A DNA stretch of 64,000 bases from Isochrysis galbana (Eukaryota; Haptophyta; Isochrysidales; Isochrysidaceae). Both the position numbers and the translations under genes were made by a program. Shown one piece after another: positions 11,160-21,840 of this stretch. Numbering within the stretch: position 1 is the first letter of the stretch; every line of letters starts with the position of its first letter. The DNA is taken from the NCBI GenBank assembly GCA_018136815.1, contig CM030943.1:3434127-3498126 (forward strand), written 5' to 3'. Under the pieces are notes generated by a model. That model was not told the DNA's origin and ran no database searches. It was given only the letters and a program-made list of their open reading frames with translations.

Positions 11160-13900
11160 ATGGCGCCGCGCCTCTCCCGCGCCGCCGCCGTCGCCGCCGC
11201 CCTCGAGCGCCGCGCGATGCTCCCCCCAGGCCTGCATGCGGCTCAGCTGGACCCCGACAGCTATGAGGCCATGCTGGGGCTGCAGGTGAGGCAGGCAGGG
11301 AGGGAGAGAGGGAGGGAGGGACGGAGGGAGGGAGGGAGGGAGGCAGAGTGAGGGAGGCAGGGGAGAGGGAGGGAGGCAGAGTGAGGGAGGGGGAGGGAGG
11401 GAGGGAGGGGTGCTCGGGCTGCAGGTGAGAGGGAGAGGGAGCGAGAGGGAGCGGGAGAGGGAGCAGTAGAGGGAGAGGGACAGACAGTTTGCGAGAGAGG
11501 GAGGGAGAGGGAGCGGAAGCGCTCTCCCTCTCTCGGCCCTTCCTCTCGAGCCTCGCGCTTCGCGCGCTCTCTCTCGCCCTCTCCCTCCTCCTCTCTCGCC
11601 CCCGTCCCCCCCCCGCTCTCCGAGCCTCTCGCCTGTCTACATCTACCCCCTCTGGCAACCGCGCGCTCTTCGCTAGTCCCGCGGCGGCTTCCGCCGGCCT
11701 TGTCGCCGCAACTGCGGCTCCTCCTACCGCACCACCCCCCCCCCTTCCCCAAACCCTCCCCCCTCCCATTCTAGCGTGGCGCGCAGCCGTCCGCTCGCAC
11801 CTCTCCGACTCGCTATCCTCTCCCCCCCCCCAACCCCCCACCCCACCCGCCATACAGGACGGTTCCGACGAGGACTTCGCCGCCGCGCTCGAGGCCTACG
11901 TAAAGGTGCGCGACGCCGCCGCCCGGCCGCCACCCCCTCCTTCCATCCGCACTCCACCTCCCCCTGCGCGCCCGCGCTCAGGTGTGCCACGAGACGCACG
12001 TCGACAAGGCGGTGACGCAGGCATGGCAGCGCTACTGCAAGGTGGGCAGGCGCCCGCCATCCTGGTGGCCCCCCCCGCCCCCCCCCCCCCCCACCCATCC
12101 CCCTACCATTCCACACCACACGCCGCCCCGCGCGCCTGCTGCACGCCAACTCCCCGCCCCGTCTCCGCCCACCCCTGTCAGGCGCCCTTTGCCGAGTCAC
12201 TCATGGATCTCGTCGCCATCTTCCGCACCGCGACGGTGCGGTTCACGGTGCGGTTCCTAAGCGCGCGCTTCCTCCGTCAGCTCTACCCCTCGGCCCGCCC
12301 GCCACCCTCGCGCCCACAGCCCCGCGCCCCTCACTCTTGCTCAGGCCGTCGCGGGCGCCGGCCCGGAAAGCCCGCCGACGAGCGAGCCGACGCCCGAGCC
12401 GACGCGCGAGCCGACGCCCGAGCCGATGCGCGAGCCGACGCCCGAGCCGACGCCCGAGCCGACGCCCGAGCCGACGCGCGACACACCGGCATCGCACGCC
12501 GCCGCCTCGCACAGCGTGCTGTCGCAGCCCGAGCAGGCACGCCGCTCCGTGCACGGGGTGGGCGCGCCGTCAAGGCCGGCCTCGCTCACACCTGTCCGCC
12601 GCCCCCGCCTACAGGGTCGTGCCGAGACGCGCACCGACTCGTGCGGTGTCGGCGAGGCGTCGGGTGACTCGTCGCCCGACGCGCGCGGTGCCACGCGGCA
12701 CTCCTCGCGGATCGCGTCCGACGGCCCGGCGTGCGTGCGGCCTCCCGGCTCCTCGGCGAGTCCCGGTGCCCCACCGACGGTGCCGCCAGTGCGCGGCAGC
12801 TCGAGCTTCGACCGGGCGCGCCGCCGCATGTCGTCCTCGCAGTCGCAGGTGCGCGCGCGCCGCCCCCAAGCGTGGGCCGTGCCGCCGCCCGCTGAGCGCC
12901 CGCCCGGCGTGCCGCAGGAGGACGTGGGCGAGCGCGACCGCTCGAGCTCCTTCGGGCGCAAGGTGGACTCCAAGCTGTCCAGGATCACACGCTCGGTCTC
13001 GTTCAACACCCGGCGACGCCACCGCGGCCAGCATGGGCCGCACGACGAGAACTGGGCGCCCGGTGTGCTGGCGCGCATCCCCGTTCGCGGCGCGTGCGCT
13101 CCGGCCGATGCGCCAGCCCGCTGCCGACCACCGTGTGCGCCCTCCCTCGCAGATGAAGGCGTGGGTGTCTCCGCGTCGGTTGTGGAGGCGGACGCGCCGC
13201 AGCAGCGCACGTGGTCCTTCTCCAGGCGGAGTCGGCGGAACAGGGTGAGCCCGCCTTCACGCCACCCCCACCACCACCCCCGCGCGCGCTCGAGCCTCGC
13301 GCCCGCCAACCCCGCGCTCCGCCGCAGGGCGAGGAGACGGTGCCCGAGGGCTACGTCAAAGTCCTCCTTCTGGACGGCACTCACAAGTTCTTCAAGGCGA
13401 CCGACCACATGAACGTCTCCGAGCTGGTGGAGCAGGTGCGCGCCCCATCACGGCCTCCCCGCCCCTTCCCGCCCCCGTGCGCACGGCTTCACCTCTGCCC
13501 GGCGCGCAGGTGAAGGAACATCTCGGCGTGCCCGAGTCGGACTCGTTCGCCCTCTACCAAGTGCAGCGCGGCACGCACTATCTACTTCAGGGCAACACCC
13601 TCGTGTCGGAGATCAAGGCCGCCACCGACCAGCGCGGCAAGTCGCTCATCCGCGACAAGCGGCCCAAACTGCTCTTCAAGAAGTACCTCTTCACCGAGAT
13701 GGATGAGCGGCGCATGTCCAACAAGCACTTCTTGCACCTCGTGTACATCCAGGTGCGCGCGCGCGCATCCGCCCGAGCGGCACGCCGGTGCTGATCCGCG
13801 CGCCTGCCTGTAGGCCGTCCACGACGTCCAACGTGGCAACTACCTCACCAAGGTCCAGGACGCGCTAAAGCTTGCCGCGATCCAGTACTACGTCTGGTAC
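11160..13900 (+). CDS. FERM-domain protein, multi-exon, 3' end lost in assembly gap
   Basis: Ten exons can be joined in frame: 11160-11285, 11858-11905, 11982-12041, 12182-12235, 12345-12848, 12918-13062, 13153-13244, 13328-13435, 13510-13752 and 13814-13900. All introns are GT-AG, mostly 61-140 bp with one of 572 bp, and most begin GTGCG/GTGGG. The last three exons give an F1 ubiquitin-like lobe (EGYVKVLLLDGTHKFF) and an F2 helical lobe (LLFKKYLFTEMDERR, HLVYIQAVHDVQRGNYL), the order found in FERM modules of talin, myosin and ezrin-type proteins that tether membranes to actin. The middle is a Ser/Arg/Pro-rich linker with EPTPEPT repeats from a 12-bp tandem tract. The frame is still open at the gap; F3 and any tail are unseen. 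One further short intron inside exon 5 (about 12558-12614) is possible. The start codon is the first ATG after the CT tract. Confidence 0.7.
12360..12485 (+). repeat. 12-bp coding tandem repeat (EPTP)n
   Basis: GAGCCGACGCCC and close variants are repeated about ten times, encoding EPTPEPTREPTPEPM-type sequence inside the linker of the FERM protein. Confidence 0.9.
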
Positions 13901-14000
13901 NNNNNNNNNNNNNNNNNNNNNNNNNNNNNNNNNNNNNNNNNNNNNNNNNNNNNNNNNNNNNNNNNNNNNNNNNNNNNNNNNNNNNNNNNNNNNNNNNNNN
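13901..14000. other. Assembly gap (100 N)
   Basis: Exactly 100 N, a conventional scaffold gap of unknown true size. It interrupts the F2 lobe of the FERM gene. Confidence 0.99.
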
Positions 14001-14020
14001 GGTGGGCCTGCACAACCAAC

Positions 14021-14050
14021 CTCAGCCCCTGCCTGCTGGCAGGGGCTGAG
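14021..14050. repeat. Perfect 13-bp stem hairpin at gap edge
   Basis: CTCAGCCCCTGCC, a TGCT loop, and its exact complement GGCAGGGGCTGAG. It starts 21 bases after the gap. Confidence 0.9.
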
Positions 14051-14630
14051 CTGACTTCAAATCTGCCCAGACTCTCGCCGAGCGCGCGCCGCGAGCCGCA
14101 CGCATTCGCCTGAACTGGCCCCTGATCGTACTGACCCACCGTCCATGTGCGCTTTGCTGGTGGTGTTGTAGTTGTGCCCATAAGGGCCACCCGGTCTCGG
14201 GCCGCGCCGGCGAGGCAGCGCGGCCGTCACCAGGGTGAGAGAGGCCTCTGCCATAAGGCATGCCTGATGGGTAAGTGTCTCTTCTGGTCTGGTGTTGGTG
14301 TGATGCTTGTCACAGCCTGTGACCCACCATGGAGTGGGCCAGCATGGCTGTCTTCCTTGGTGTGGCCGGGGCCACGGGCCGTGCGGCGCGACCGGGGTCG
14401 CGCTCACCTGCTCGGCCTCTGCGGGCGGACGCGGTCGCTTCGCCAGCAGCTTCATGGGTTCTGGGGGGGCTCCCGCGGCGGGAGACCCGAAGGAGAGGTG
14501 GGGAGCGGCGGCGCGCTCCATGGCAACCAACTATAAAGTTAGTTGGGAGGCAGGCCATAAGAGTGAGTGACTGACGGCCCCCCCTAGAGGGAAGTTAGTG
14601 CCCGGTAAAGGGGGGCGCCCATTGCCCCCT
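14051..14630. other. Unassigned GC-rich sequence after the gap
   Basis: No frame here continues the FERM protein convincingly. It contains the near-palindrome CCAACTATAAAGTTAGTTGG at about 14527, of which a relative (CAACCAAGTATAAACTTAGTTG) occurs at about 56765. Confidence 0.4.
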
Positions 14631-14633
14631 ATT

Positions 14634-15468
14634 ATAACAATAGGTTGATCAAACTATTGTTATAACTTTTAGCGATGGAGCGCGCGCCGACCGCTCCCAC
14701 CTCCCAGCCCCCCGCCGCCACGACGCCCCAATGGGGCCGCCCCAAGCCGCCGGAGGCGAAGCGCTCGCAGGCCTCCGCACCGCCCGACCACGCCTCACCC
14801 CTCCTCGGGATACTTAGGTATCCTGGCGGTGGAGATACATCTTAACGGACTTTTACAGCACATTCAGTATGGCAACGCGGACGGTAGGTCCGTTAGGTCG
14901 ATCTTAAAAGCACTTCTTGCGAGATACCACCTATTAGTAACGGCGAAGGTCGGTTTCTTTCAAAGGCTAAAAAAAACAACGAGAGAAGATGGGGCTACAC
15001 ACCCCGAGCAACAAACATATACCATACGGAAGATGATAAGCCCTCTTTACATGGTGGATAAAGATAAAGATTTCAACCTGGAAACATCGGAAGACCTCTT
15101 GCAAGCTTGCAAGCGGCGAGAGGTTTGGATATACGAAACATCACTAAGGATAGTCAAACTTTTTTAGTAGACGACTTAATGTAGACCAAAGAAAGATCAC
15201 ATGAAATGCAAGGAGGGAATCTCGAGTAGAAGTTAGAACCAAGGAGAAGCCACAGTCTCCCGCCCCCTTCTCTCCGACTCCTGGCCGAAGCAACGCGCAC
15301 GGCCTCCCCGGAACCAGCTTCTCCGCTAAAGAGAGAACTGGGGAAGGGGAAGGGAGTTGACAGGGGTTAGGGTTGGGTAGTAGGGAGGTTCACTAGCACT
15401 CTGCCTCACGCCGCACAACGCACAAGTAGCGGGGAATTTTAAAAGGATTTTTCATAACAATAGGTTGA
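14634..15468 (+). mobile_element. Composite retroelement: LINE 5' head joined to repeat R, flanked by 15-bp direct repeats
   Basis: The direct repeat ATAACAATAGGTTGA occurs at 14634-14648 and 15454-15468. Between them, 14651-14790 is the 5' end of the LINE family (terminal hairpin, ATG at 14675, ORF1 start MERAPTAPTSQPPAATT). From about 14830 to 15453 is repeat R, also present inverted at 36890-37400 and as a fragment at 56945-57006. A 15-bp duplication is of LINE size, so the composite seems to have been inserted as a unit. A caution is that ATAACAATAG is also the reverse complement of part of the LINE terminus. Confidence 0.6.
14955..15150 (+). pseudogene. Coding-like core of repeat R
   Basis: The frame reads GATHPEQQTYTIRKMISPLY and then VDKDKDFNLETSEDLLQ. 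The inverted copy at 37215-37400 reads GATRPEQQTHIKKMISPLF and VDKDFNLEISEDLLQ in the same phase, with conservative substitutions. Preservation of the frame in both copies suggests an ancestral coding exon. I do not recognise the family. Confidence 0.45.
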
Positions 15469-15869
15469 AGGGGGGTGTGGTATAAGATAGGGGTGGGTAG
15501 TGGAGGCGTAGCACGAGTACATAGACCCACGTTGCGCGCCTAGAGAGAATCTCGTTAGGAGTTTTTAATTCGAGGTTGGCCTTGCGCCAAACGCACGACA
15601 GGATCCGAGGTCACTCACACGTGCCGGCAGCTCACAACGGACAACGGTATCATCTTGCCATCACTGAGAGGGGGAACGGGCGAGGAGAGGACAAAATGTC
15701 GAGTGCTCCTTAGCAAGTGATCGCCGTTCCCGCAGTATGACACATGGCGGACATCCCCAGCCATCGCTAGGCTGAGGGCTGAGCGTCTGGTTGCAGGAGA
15801 ACTGAATGTCGACATCAGCGACACATGGCCACCTGCCCAAAGCCCAAACACATCACACAGTTGGCTCGT
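15469..15869. other. Intergenic sequence, nothing recognised
   Basis: Short frames only; no motif, RNA gene or repeat that I can identify. Confidence 0.4.
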
Positions 15870-16847
15870 CTACACAGTCAGGGCGAGTACGGCCTCATCG
15901 TTCGAACGGAGCGAACGGTCCGAGTAGGGACCGTAGGAGGCGTTGCTGCGTAGGCCTTTGCGCAGGCTTGGGCGCGCGCCACGAAAACCAAGGAGGCGGA
16001 GACCCATGGTCAAGGCACAGAAGCCGCAAACAAGGAATGAGCCTAGCGTCAGGAAGAGGATGAGCGATGTCGACCCGTCTGGCAAATCTTCGCCAACACC
16101 CTGCCGCTGGAGGTTGCTTGCGATCTGGAAGGGCGCAAGTGGCGGGCTTGGCGGCGAAGGAGGCGCTGGCGGTGGCCTTGGTGGCGCTGGCGGCGAGGGT
16201 GGCGAGGGCGGCGGGCGAGGTGGCAGCGGGGGAGGCGACGGCTCTGGGCGCATCGGAGTGGGCGGCGGCGGTGGCGACGGGTCCGGGCTGAGAGGCGAGG
16301 GTGGTGGCGGCGGCGGCAAGGATGGCTCCGGCGGCGGCGGCGGCGTTGTACTGTGCTCGACCTTGTGCTGAGCAATCTGTCGCCGAGCAGGCTCTCTTCT
16401 ATTGTCCGCTGGTGTTGCGAGCTGGCGTCCACGCTCGGCCATCGCCTCGCGGCAGCGCAGACCGTCCGTCCCTGCGAGGTGGGCGCAGTTCGTGATCTCG
16501 GCTTCAAGAGGATGTGCCCGTCCATCTCGCGGCTGGACTTCAGGACCCGCCGTAGCGATCATTGCCTGCAGACGGGGTGCGGCGGCCGCACGGCTAGCAG
16601 ACTCACTCTCGACCCCGACAAGGCCACGGGCGGGTAAGGCCACCCCCGTGTAACGGCTTGAACCGTTGGGCGAACTCAGTTCGCTTTCGAGCCCAGTGGA
16701 AGAGCCAAGCCCGCCAGTAGAGGCCATCTCCTCGTGCGGGGACAGCTTGGAGGAAAAGGCGATTCCTCGTGGTGGGGGTCCGTCGATGCGAGAGAGCGTT
16801 CCGCTGGGGAGAGAGAGGGTGAGGAGGCCGAGGCAGAGGTAAGGCAT
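15870..16847 (-). CDS. Small Pro-rich single-pass membrane protein
   Basis: 325 residues from the ATG at 16847, chosen because it begins a good signal peptide (MPYLCLGLLTLSLPSGTLS), whereas the ATG 57 codons upstream lies in low-complexity sequence. After a ~150-residue Ser/Ala-rich ectodomain comes a Pro-rich block of about 75 residues made of PPPPSP and PPSPPAPP units. One transmembrane helix (LILFLTLGSFLVCGFCALTMG) and a basic ~40-residue cytoplasmic tail follow. The layout parallels the large protein at 41.8-47.9 kb and the C-terminal part of the GH32 protein: ectodomain, Pro linker, single helix, short tail. It probably sits in the plasma membrane or cell covering; function unknown. GA/CT repeats lie upstream at 16870-17330. 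Confidence 0.6.
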   Translation of the reverse strand: MPYLCLGLLTLSLPSGTLSRIDGPPPRGIAFSSKLSPHEEMASTGGLGSSTGLESELSSPNGSSRYTGVALPARGLVGVESESASRAAAAPRLQAMIATAGPEVQPRDGRAHPLEAEITNCAHLAGTDGLRCREAMAERGRQLATPADNRREPARRQIAQHKVEHSTTPPPPPEPSLPPPPPPSPLSPDPSPPPPPTPMRPEPSPPPLPPRPPPSPPSPPAPPRPPPAPPSPPSPPLAPFQIASNLQRQGVGEDLPDGSTSLILFLTLGSFLVCGFCALTMGLRLLGFRGARPSLRKGLRSNASYGPYSDRSLRSNDEAVLALTV

Positions 16848-16869
16848 CGCGGCGTGGACGGGCGGCGGG

Positions 16870-17330
16870 CGTTCCTCGGGCCGCAGGCGTGGAAGAGGGG
16901 AAGGGAGTGAGGTTGAGGAGGAGAGGAGAGAGAGAACAAGGGACGGACGGATTGCAAGGAGGCCGCGGGAGTAGAGAGCCGAGGAGAGAGAGAAAGGAAA
17001 GGGGGAGGGGGAAGACATCTCGGAGAGCCTCTGAATATAGAAAAAAGTAAGGGGAAAGGGGGAAGAGTTCCCATGGCAAGGAGGAAGAGAGGATGGAAGC
17101 GCTGAGGAAGGTCCGATCTCTTTTGAATGTAAGGTAAGGAGACGGCGCGCGAGAGGAGAGGGCGAGGGTTGAAGGGAGATCTAGCGTCGTTAGGTATGAT
17201 ATCAGGGGAAGACAAGAAGAGAGAGGGAGGAGGAGGGAGAGGGAGGGAGAGAGAAGATAGGAGAGAAGGGAGAGAGCGAGTGGGAAGAAGGAGAAGAGAG
17301 TAGAGAGTGGATACTTGAGAGTGTTTAACT
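16870..17330. repeat. Purine-rich tract upstream of the 16.8 kb gene
   Basis: GA/GGA-rich repeats on the plus strand, CT on the coding strand of the gene starting at 16847. A poly-C run of about 45 bases follows at 17465-17515. Confidence 0.7.
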
Positions 17331-17348
17331 CTTTACTGCCGGAAGCGC

Positions 17349-17802
17349 AGCATGCAAATGGATGCTTCGATGTTTGGTTTTTTGAGGTGAGAGAAGAGAG
17401 GAAGACATGTTCAACGATATAATCGACGCTTTCCGCAAAGAAAGAGATGATCAAACTTTTCCCGATCCCCCCCCACCCCCCCTCCCCCCCCCCTCCCCCC
17501 CCCCCCCCTCTCCCTCCCAGTCCCACTCCGTTGCGCCGCGCCGCCCTCCCCTCAACCTCTCACACCTCTTTCTAACGTGCACACGTGGATTATTTGGTAA
17601 ACTGAAGCATCCAAATGGCTGCTTCGCCCCTGGGCCTATTTTCTCCATCATTCCATACTACAATCTCGACCTATTGTGTTGAAAATGGGGTGGGAATGTG
17701 GGGAAGGATGTCCCTGAGGCTCCCCCAGCACCTCATGGGCCCCCGTCAGGGCGTTGGCGAGCAGGGACGAAATATGTCGTTTGAAGCATCCATTTGCATG
17801 CT
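17349..17802. repeat. Segment bounded by exact 20-bp inverted repeats
   Basis: AGCATGCAAATGGATGCTTC at 17349-17368 is repeated in inverse orientation at 17783-17802. A related imperfect palindrome, GAAGCATCCAAATGGCTGCTTC, lies between them at about 17605. The outer right repeat abuts the 142-bp inverted-repeat arm beginning at 17805. Confidence 0.7.
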
Positions 17803-17804
17803 CC

Positions 17805-18993
17805 TTTGACAGCGGCATATGGAGTTGTAACATTCAGGTTTGCCGCGGCGCGGGCGCACGACAACTGTGAGCCACCTCGTCGGCTTGCGCACCACCCAGC
17901 GGCCTGAGGGGATGCGGGACAGGCGCCGGTGACGCTTCGCATGCAATGGGCAGGAATACAACACCGTAACCTCCAATCCGTCACGGTAGTAAGTCGGTTG
18001 TAGGTGGTTGTGTCGACCTGGGCTTGCTGTAGGTGATTGAATCTTGCAGTTGGTGCTTTTTCTAGTACCCGGATAGGCGAATGGACGGTGTTTCCCACTT
18101 CTTGACATTGTCGATGCCATTGTGCACTTTGCGCCCGTTCCGAGATCATAAAATGTAAAATGTGGGTTATGATCTCCGCCTGAGGCTCGTTCCCCGAGGG
18201 GTGCACTGGCGGTAGGAGTTGCCACCATGGGGGTGGCAGCAAAGCTGCCACCTCCCATGCATGGGGAGTCCTTGGTTTGGTGGAGGAGCGGAGGAGTTGG
18301 GTGGCAGGGCATTGCCTTGGGTCTGGTTGTCACCAGGAAACAGGACTCTCTGCCTTTTTCCTGGTGCTGTGTCTGATTGGGAGGTGAGGGCGCTGCCGTC
18401 ATGTCGAAGTCCTGGTCAGGCGGCGCGGAGGCCTGCGAGCGCTTGGGCTCCGGCGGTTTGGGGCGGCCCCGGTGGGGCGTCGTGACGGCGGGGGAGTGGG
18501 AGATGGGAGCGGGCGGCGCGCGCTCCATCGCTAGAACTATAACAATAGCTTACATGAGCCCCTATTGTTTAAACGATAGTTCAAGGGCAACGTTGGAGAG
18601 TGCCATGCGCACTACGGCGTTCAGAAAGAAGCAGCCGCGACTGCTCATCCTATAACGATGGCCAAGGAGCCCGATACGCACACGGCACGCAAATAGATAT
18701 AACCACGTAGACATCGCTGATTGCTGCGCCCCATACGCAATATCGTCCTCGCGCAAGCGCAGCGCCTGCACGGCTGCTGCGCGCTACGCCCCACTGACGA
18801 AGCTGCCACGCAATCCCGCAGGGCACTTGGCGGCAGATCGGCGCCTACGGCTTGCATGCGAAGCGTCACCGGCGCCTGTCCCGCATCCCCTCAGGCCGCT
18901 GGGTGGTGCGCAAGCCGACGAGGTGGCTCACAGTTGTCGTGCGCCCGCGCCGCGGCAAACCTGAATGTTACAACTCCATATGCCGCTGTCAAA
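17805..18993. repeat. Perfect 142-bp inverted repeat with LINE head in the spacer
   Basis: Arms 17805-17946 and 18852-18993 are exact reverse complements by inspection and both can encode the same peptide (start MRSVTGACPASPQAAGWCAS). The 905-bp spacer contains the LINE 5' head at 18180-18551 on the minus strand. The right arm ends 27 bp from the stop codon of the GH32 gene. Next to the left arm is TGGGCAGGAATACAACACC (17947), which recurs at 55367-55384 and, inverted, near 30360. Confidence 0.85.
18180..18551 (-). mobile_element. LINE 5' head, 3'-truncated
   Basis: Starts at the family 5' end (GCTATTGTTATAGTTCTAGCG then ATG at 18528) and follows ORF1 for about 115 codons to SAPLG, where similarity to the full copy stops. 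The remaining ORF1, all of ORF2 and the 3' end are absent. Confidence 0.8.
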
Positions 18994-19020
18994 TGTGTGC
19001 TGCCGCCGCCCGCTAGACCG

Positions 19021-21808
19021 TTAGTCCCAGTCGGCGGTGGTCGGAAGCGACGTACACGTCTGCAACCTGGCAGGTGAAGCGTTGGTTGCCGCTGGCGACC
19101 ACATCGAGGGGCCGGTGGCGCACCGCATGCATGCAGAGTTCGAAGCCGATGCACTCGGCCTCGTGGCCCTCACGCCGTCACCTCGGCGATCTGGTGAAGC
19201 GTCAGATTCGGAATCGTCGTCGTCGTCCTCGGCGGCCGTGGAAACAACCTCGTCATAGGCATCACGCAGCCGGCTATGTAGCCGGAAAATGAGCGGCACA
19301 AGGGCAAGCACGAAGCATGAGACGAAAACCCAACCCAAGGCGCTACCCGAGCTGCTACCGTCGGCGAGTACGAGCGCGGCAGGCATCTGCGCAGGCTCGG
19401 TGCGTGTCGCCTCGTCGCGACCACTGGCCGTTGCGGGCGCACGGACGCGCGCCGTGCTCGGCCCACCCATCAGCACGTCTCCAAAGAGACCAGCGGGCGC
19501 CTCGTCGTCGAGTGATTCGGGCCGCTCCGGTGGCTCGGGCGGCGGCGGCGGACGCGGCGGCGGCGAAGGTGAGGGTGGAGGCGGCGGAGGCGGGGAGGGG
19601 CGCGGCGGTAGCGGCGGTGGCGGCGGCATGCAGGCAAAATATTTGGTCGGGCCCATGACACACTTGTACTCGTCGCCAGCTCGGCCCACTCGTTCGTACG
19701 CACAAAGCGCACACCCTCCGACGCAAAGCGGCCCAGCGGCGAGCTGCGATGCGTCACCCAGCTTAGAGCAGCAAGGCTCGATGTACCGCGACTCGCACTG
19801 CTCCTTGAGCTGCGCGTTGAAGCCGCTCTCGGCTGTGACAAGCCCCGTCCAGCACCACTCGCCGCGGCCCGGGTCGTGCCGTCTGCGGTCAGCAAGAGCC
19901 TCTTGGAGCGCGCCGGGCTCGAGGCAGTCGCGTGCTGGCGCGGCGGGCGAAGGCGGCGGCTCGGTCCACGGTACGCCGGGCGGCGGCGGTGGCGCCTCGG
20001 CGACTATCGCGCTGAACACGCGCGGCGCGGCGGCGACCGCCTCAGGCTCCGTCCAGATTGGCCGCAGTGAAAAGACGACAGCACGCTCCAGCTCGATGGT
20101 CGCGCCGGCGGCATACATGGCAAGCCGATCGACGCCACGCAGCCGCGTTGAGCCGAGCGTCATGGCGACGCGGCCGCGCTGAAAAAACACCTCGGTGAGC
20201 GTGTGATCGGTGAAGACTCGAAGTTGCAGTGTCGTCTCAACCGAAGAAAGCCGCAGCTCCTCAGACACTTCGCCGCGTGGCGAGTGCGGCGTGCAGCCAC
20301 CGAGGTTGCAGTGTAGTCGGCAGGCCGCTCGCGCGGCGAACAGCCGCAAGCGCTGGGTGCCTGCCTCGCGGGCAGGTAGGCTGACCGAGCACGTAAGTAC
20401 CTCGCCCGTAGCGTCTGCGAACGCGAGGCTAAGGTTGGCGGCACCGCCACCAGCATGCGCTGGTAGTGCTACCTCAAGCAAGACTTCACTCTGCGGTAAG
20501 CTAGGTGCGGGCGAGAGCCGCGGCAGGCCTGGCTTGAGCACGGCACCGGCGGCGGCCAAGTGCTGTGGCTCTCCACGCAGATTGGTGAGCTCGTCCAGCG
20601 GTGCCTGTTCAAGCCCGCGCGCAACTGGGTTGAAAGTGATCTGGCGAGGGAGTGATTGCACGCTTGCCGGTGCCACGCGGGCCCATCCCCAGTTGACTCG
20701 TCGCACGCCGCCGCCGAGCGCGGGGTACTCGGCGTCCTTGCTGGCATAGTAGACGCCTCCGGGCGAGATGGGCCGGAAGTGCGCGAGCTCATCCCAGCCA
20801 GGCGTCGCACCGAAGCGGCCAGTGGTGCGCGGGGCGCCCTCAGCGTACGTGCCGAGTTGCCAGTAGTCGTGCTCGTGCCAGCTCAATTTGTGCACGTGCG
20901 TCGGCAGCCGGCCTTGCGCGGCGAGTGCGGAGTACTCGGCTTCGAAACCGGGAGTCGGACCGGGCAGTGGGTAGAAGGAGGGGCACTCGCCCTCTTTGAA
21001 GTCGGCGCACTTTCCGATGGCGTACCAGCGACCAGCTACCACGTCCTCGTCTCTCTCGGCGCCATAGACCCTCCCGTCGAAAGTGCGGAAGCGCCATTCG
21101 CCAAAAGAGGTGCGCCACGGCGTGCATGGGTCACGATCTGCCCAGCCCGCGTCGGACGGGGCGTGCTGAGGCGCGAGCACGGGATTGTAATCCGGCTTCT
21201 GCCACACGGTGAGTAGCGGGTCGGTCTCATAGTCAGCAGGCACCGCGTGCGCGAGTAGCGTCCCCTTGGCGCGGCAGCTCGGCCAGTGCGTAGTGTCGCA
21301 GAGACCTGGGTAGAGCAGTACAACGCCACGCCCGGCACGAAGCGGCCCCGCACCGTCCACCACAAGTGCCGAGCCAGTCCACACGCCGTCGGTGTCGTAC
21401 TGGGACATGCGCGATGGCGCGCTGGCACCAGAGGATAGGTCGATTCCGTTCCACAGCGCCGCCGGTAGCTGAGCCCACGCGACGAGATCGCGCGAGACGA
21501 AGTGGCCCCAGACGGGCCCGCGTGCTGCGGCTCGCGCCAAGTGCACCTGGAAAAAGTGGTGAAACACACCGTGCACAGGGTCGAAGACGGGCCCAGCAGG
21601 GTCGTTGCTGCCGCAGCCGCGCCGATCCATTAGGTGGAAAGTAGGGGCGCTATCGACAAACGGCGCGCCGCACTGCTGGTACATCGGTCCGCACGGTCCG
21701 CCAACGCATCTGCTGCGGACGTCCATGTCCGGAGCTCGCGGCGGGTAGGGCAGCAGAGGCGGCGAGGGCGCGTCGAGCGGCGGCGGCGGCGGCGGCGGCG
21801 AGGGGGGA

Positions 21809-21840
<32 letters not shown>

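Noticed and set aside
12341..13408. 355-codon minus-strand frame opposite the FERM exons
   Set aside because: The plus-strand exons have consistent splice sites and a recognisable FERM fold. The antisense frame has none.
13901..14000. Frames translated through X residues
   Set aside because: These cross the assembly gap and are artefacts.
16049..16525. Overlapping frames opposite and within the 15.9-16.8 kb gene
   Set aside because: Arg/His-rich or Gly-rich shadows of the Pro-rich block.
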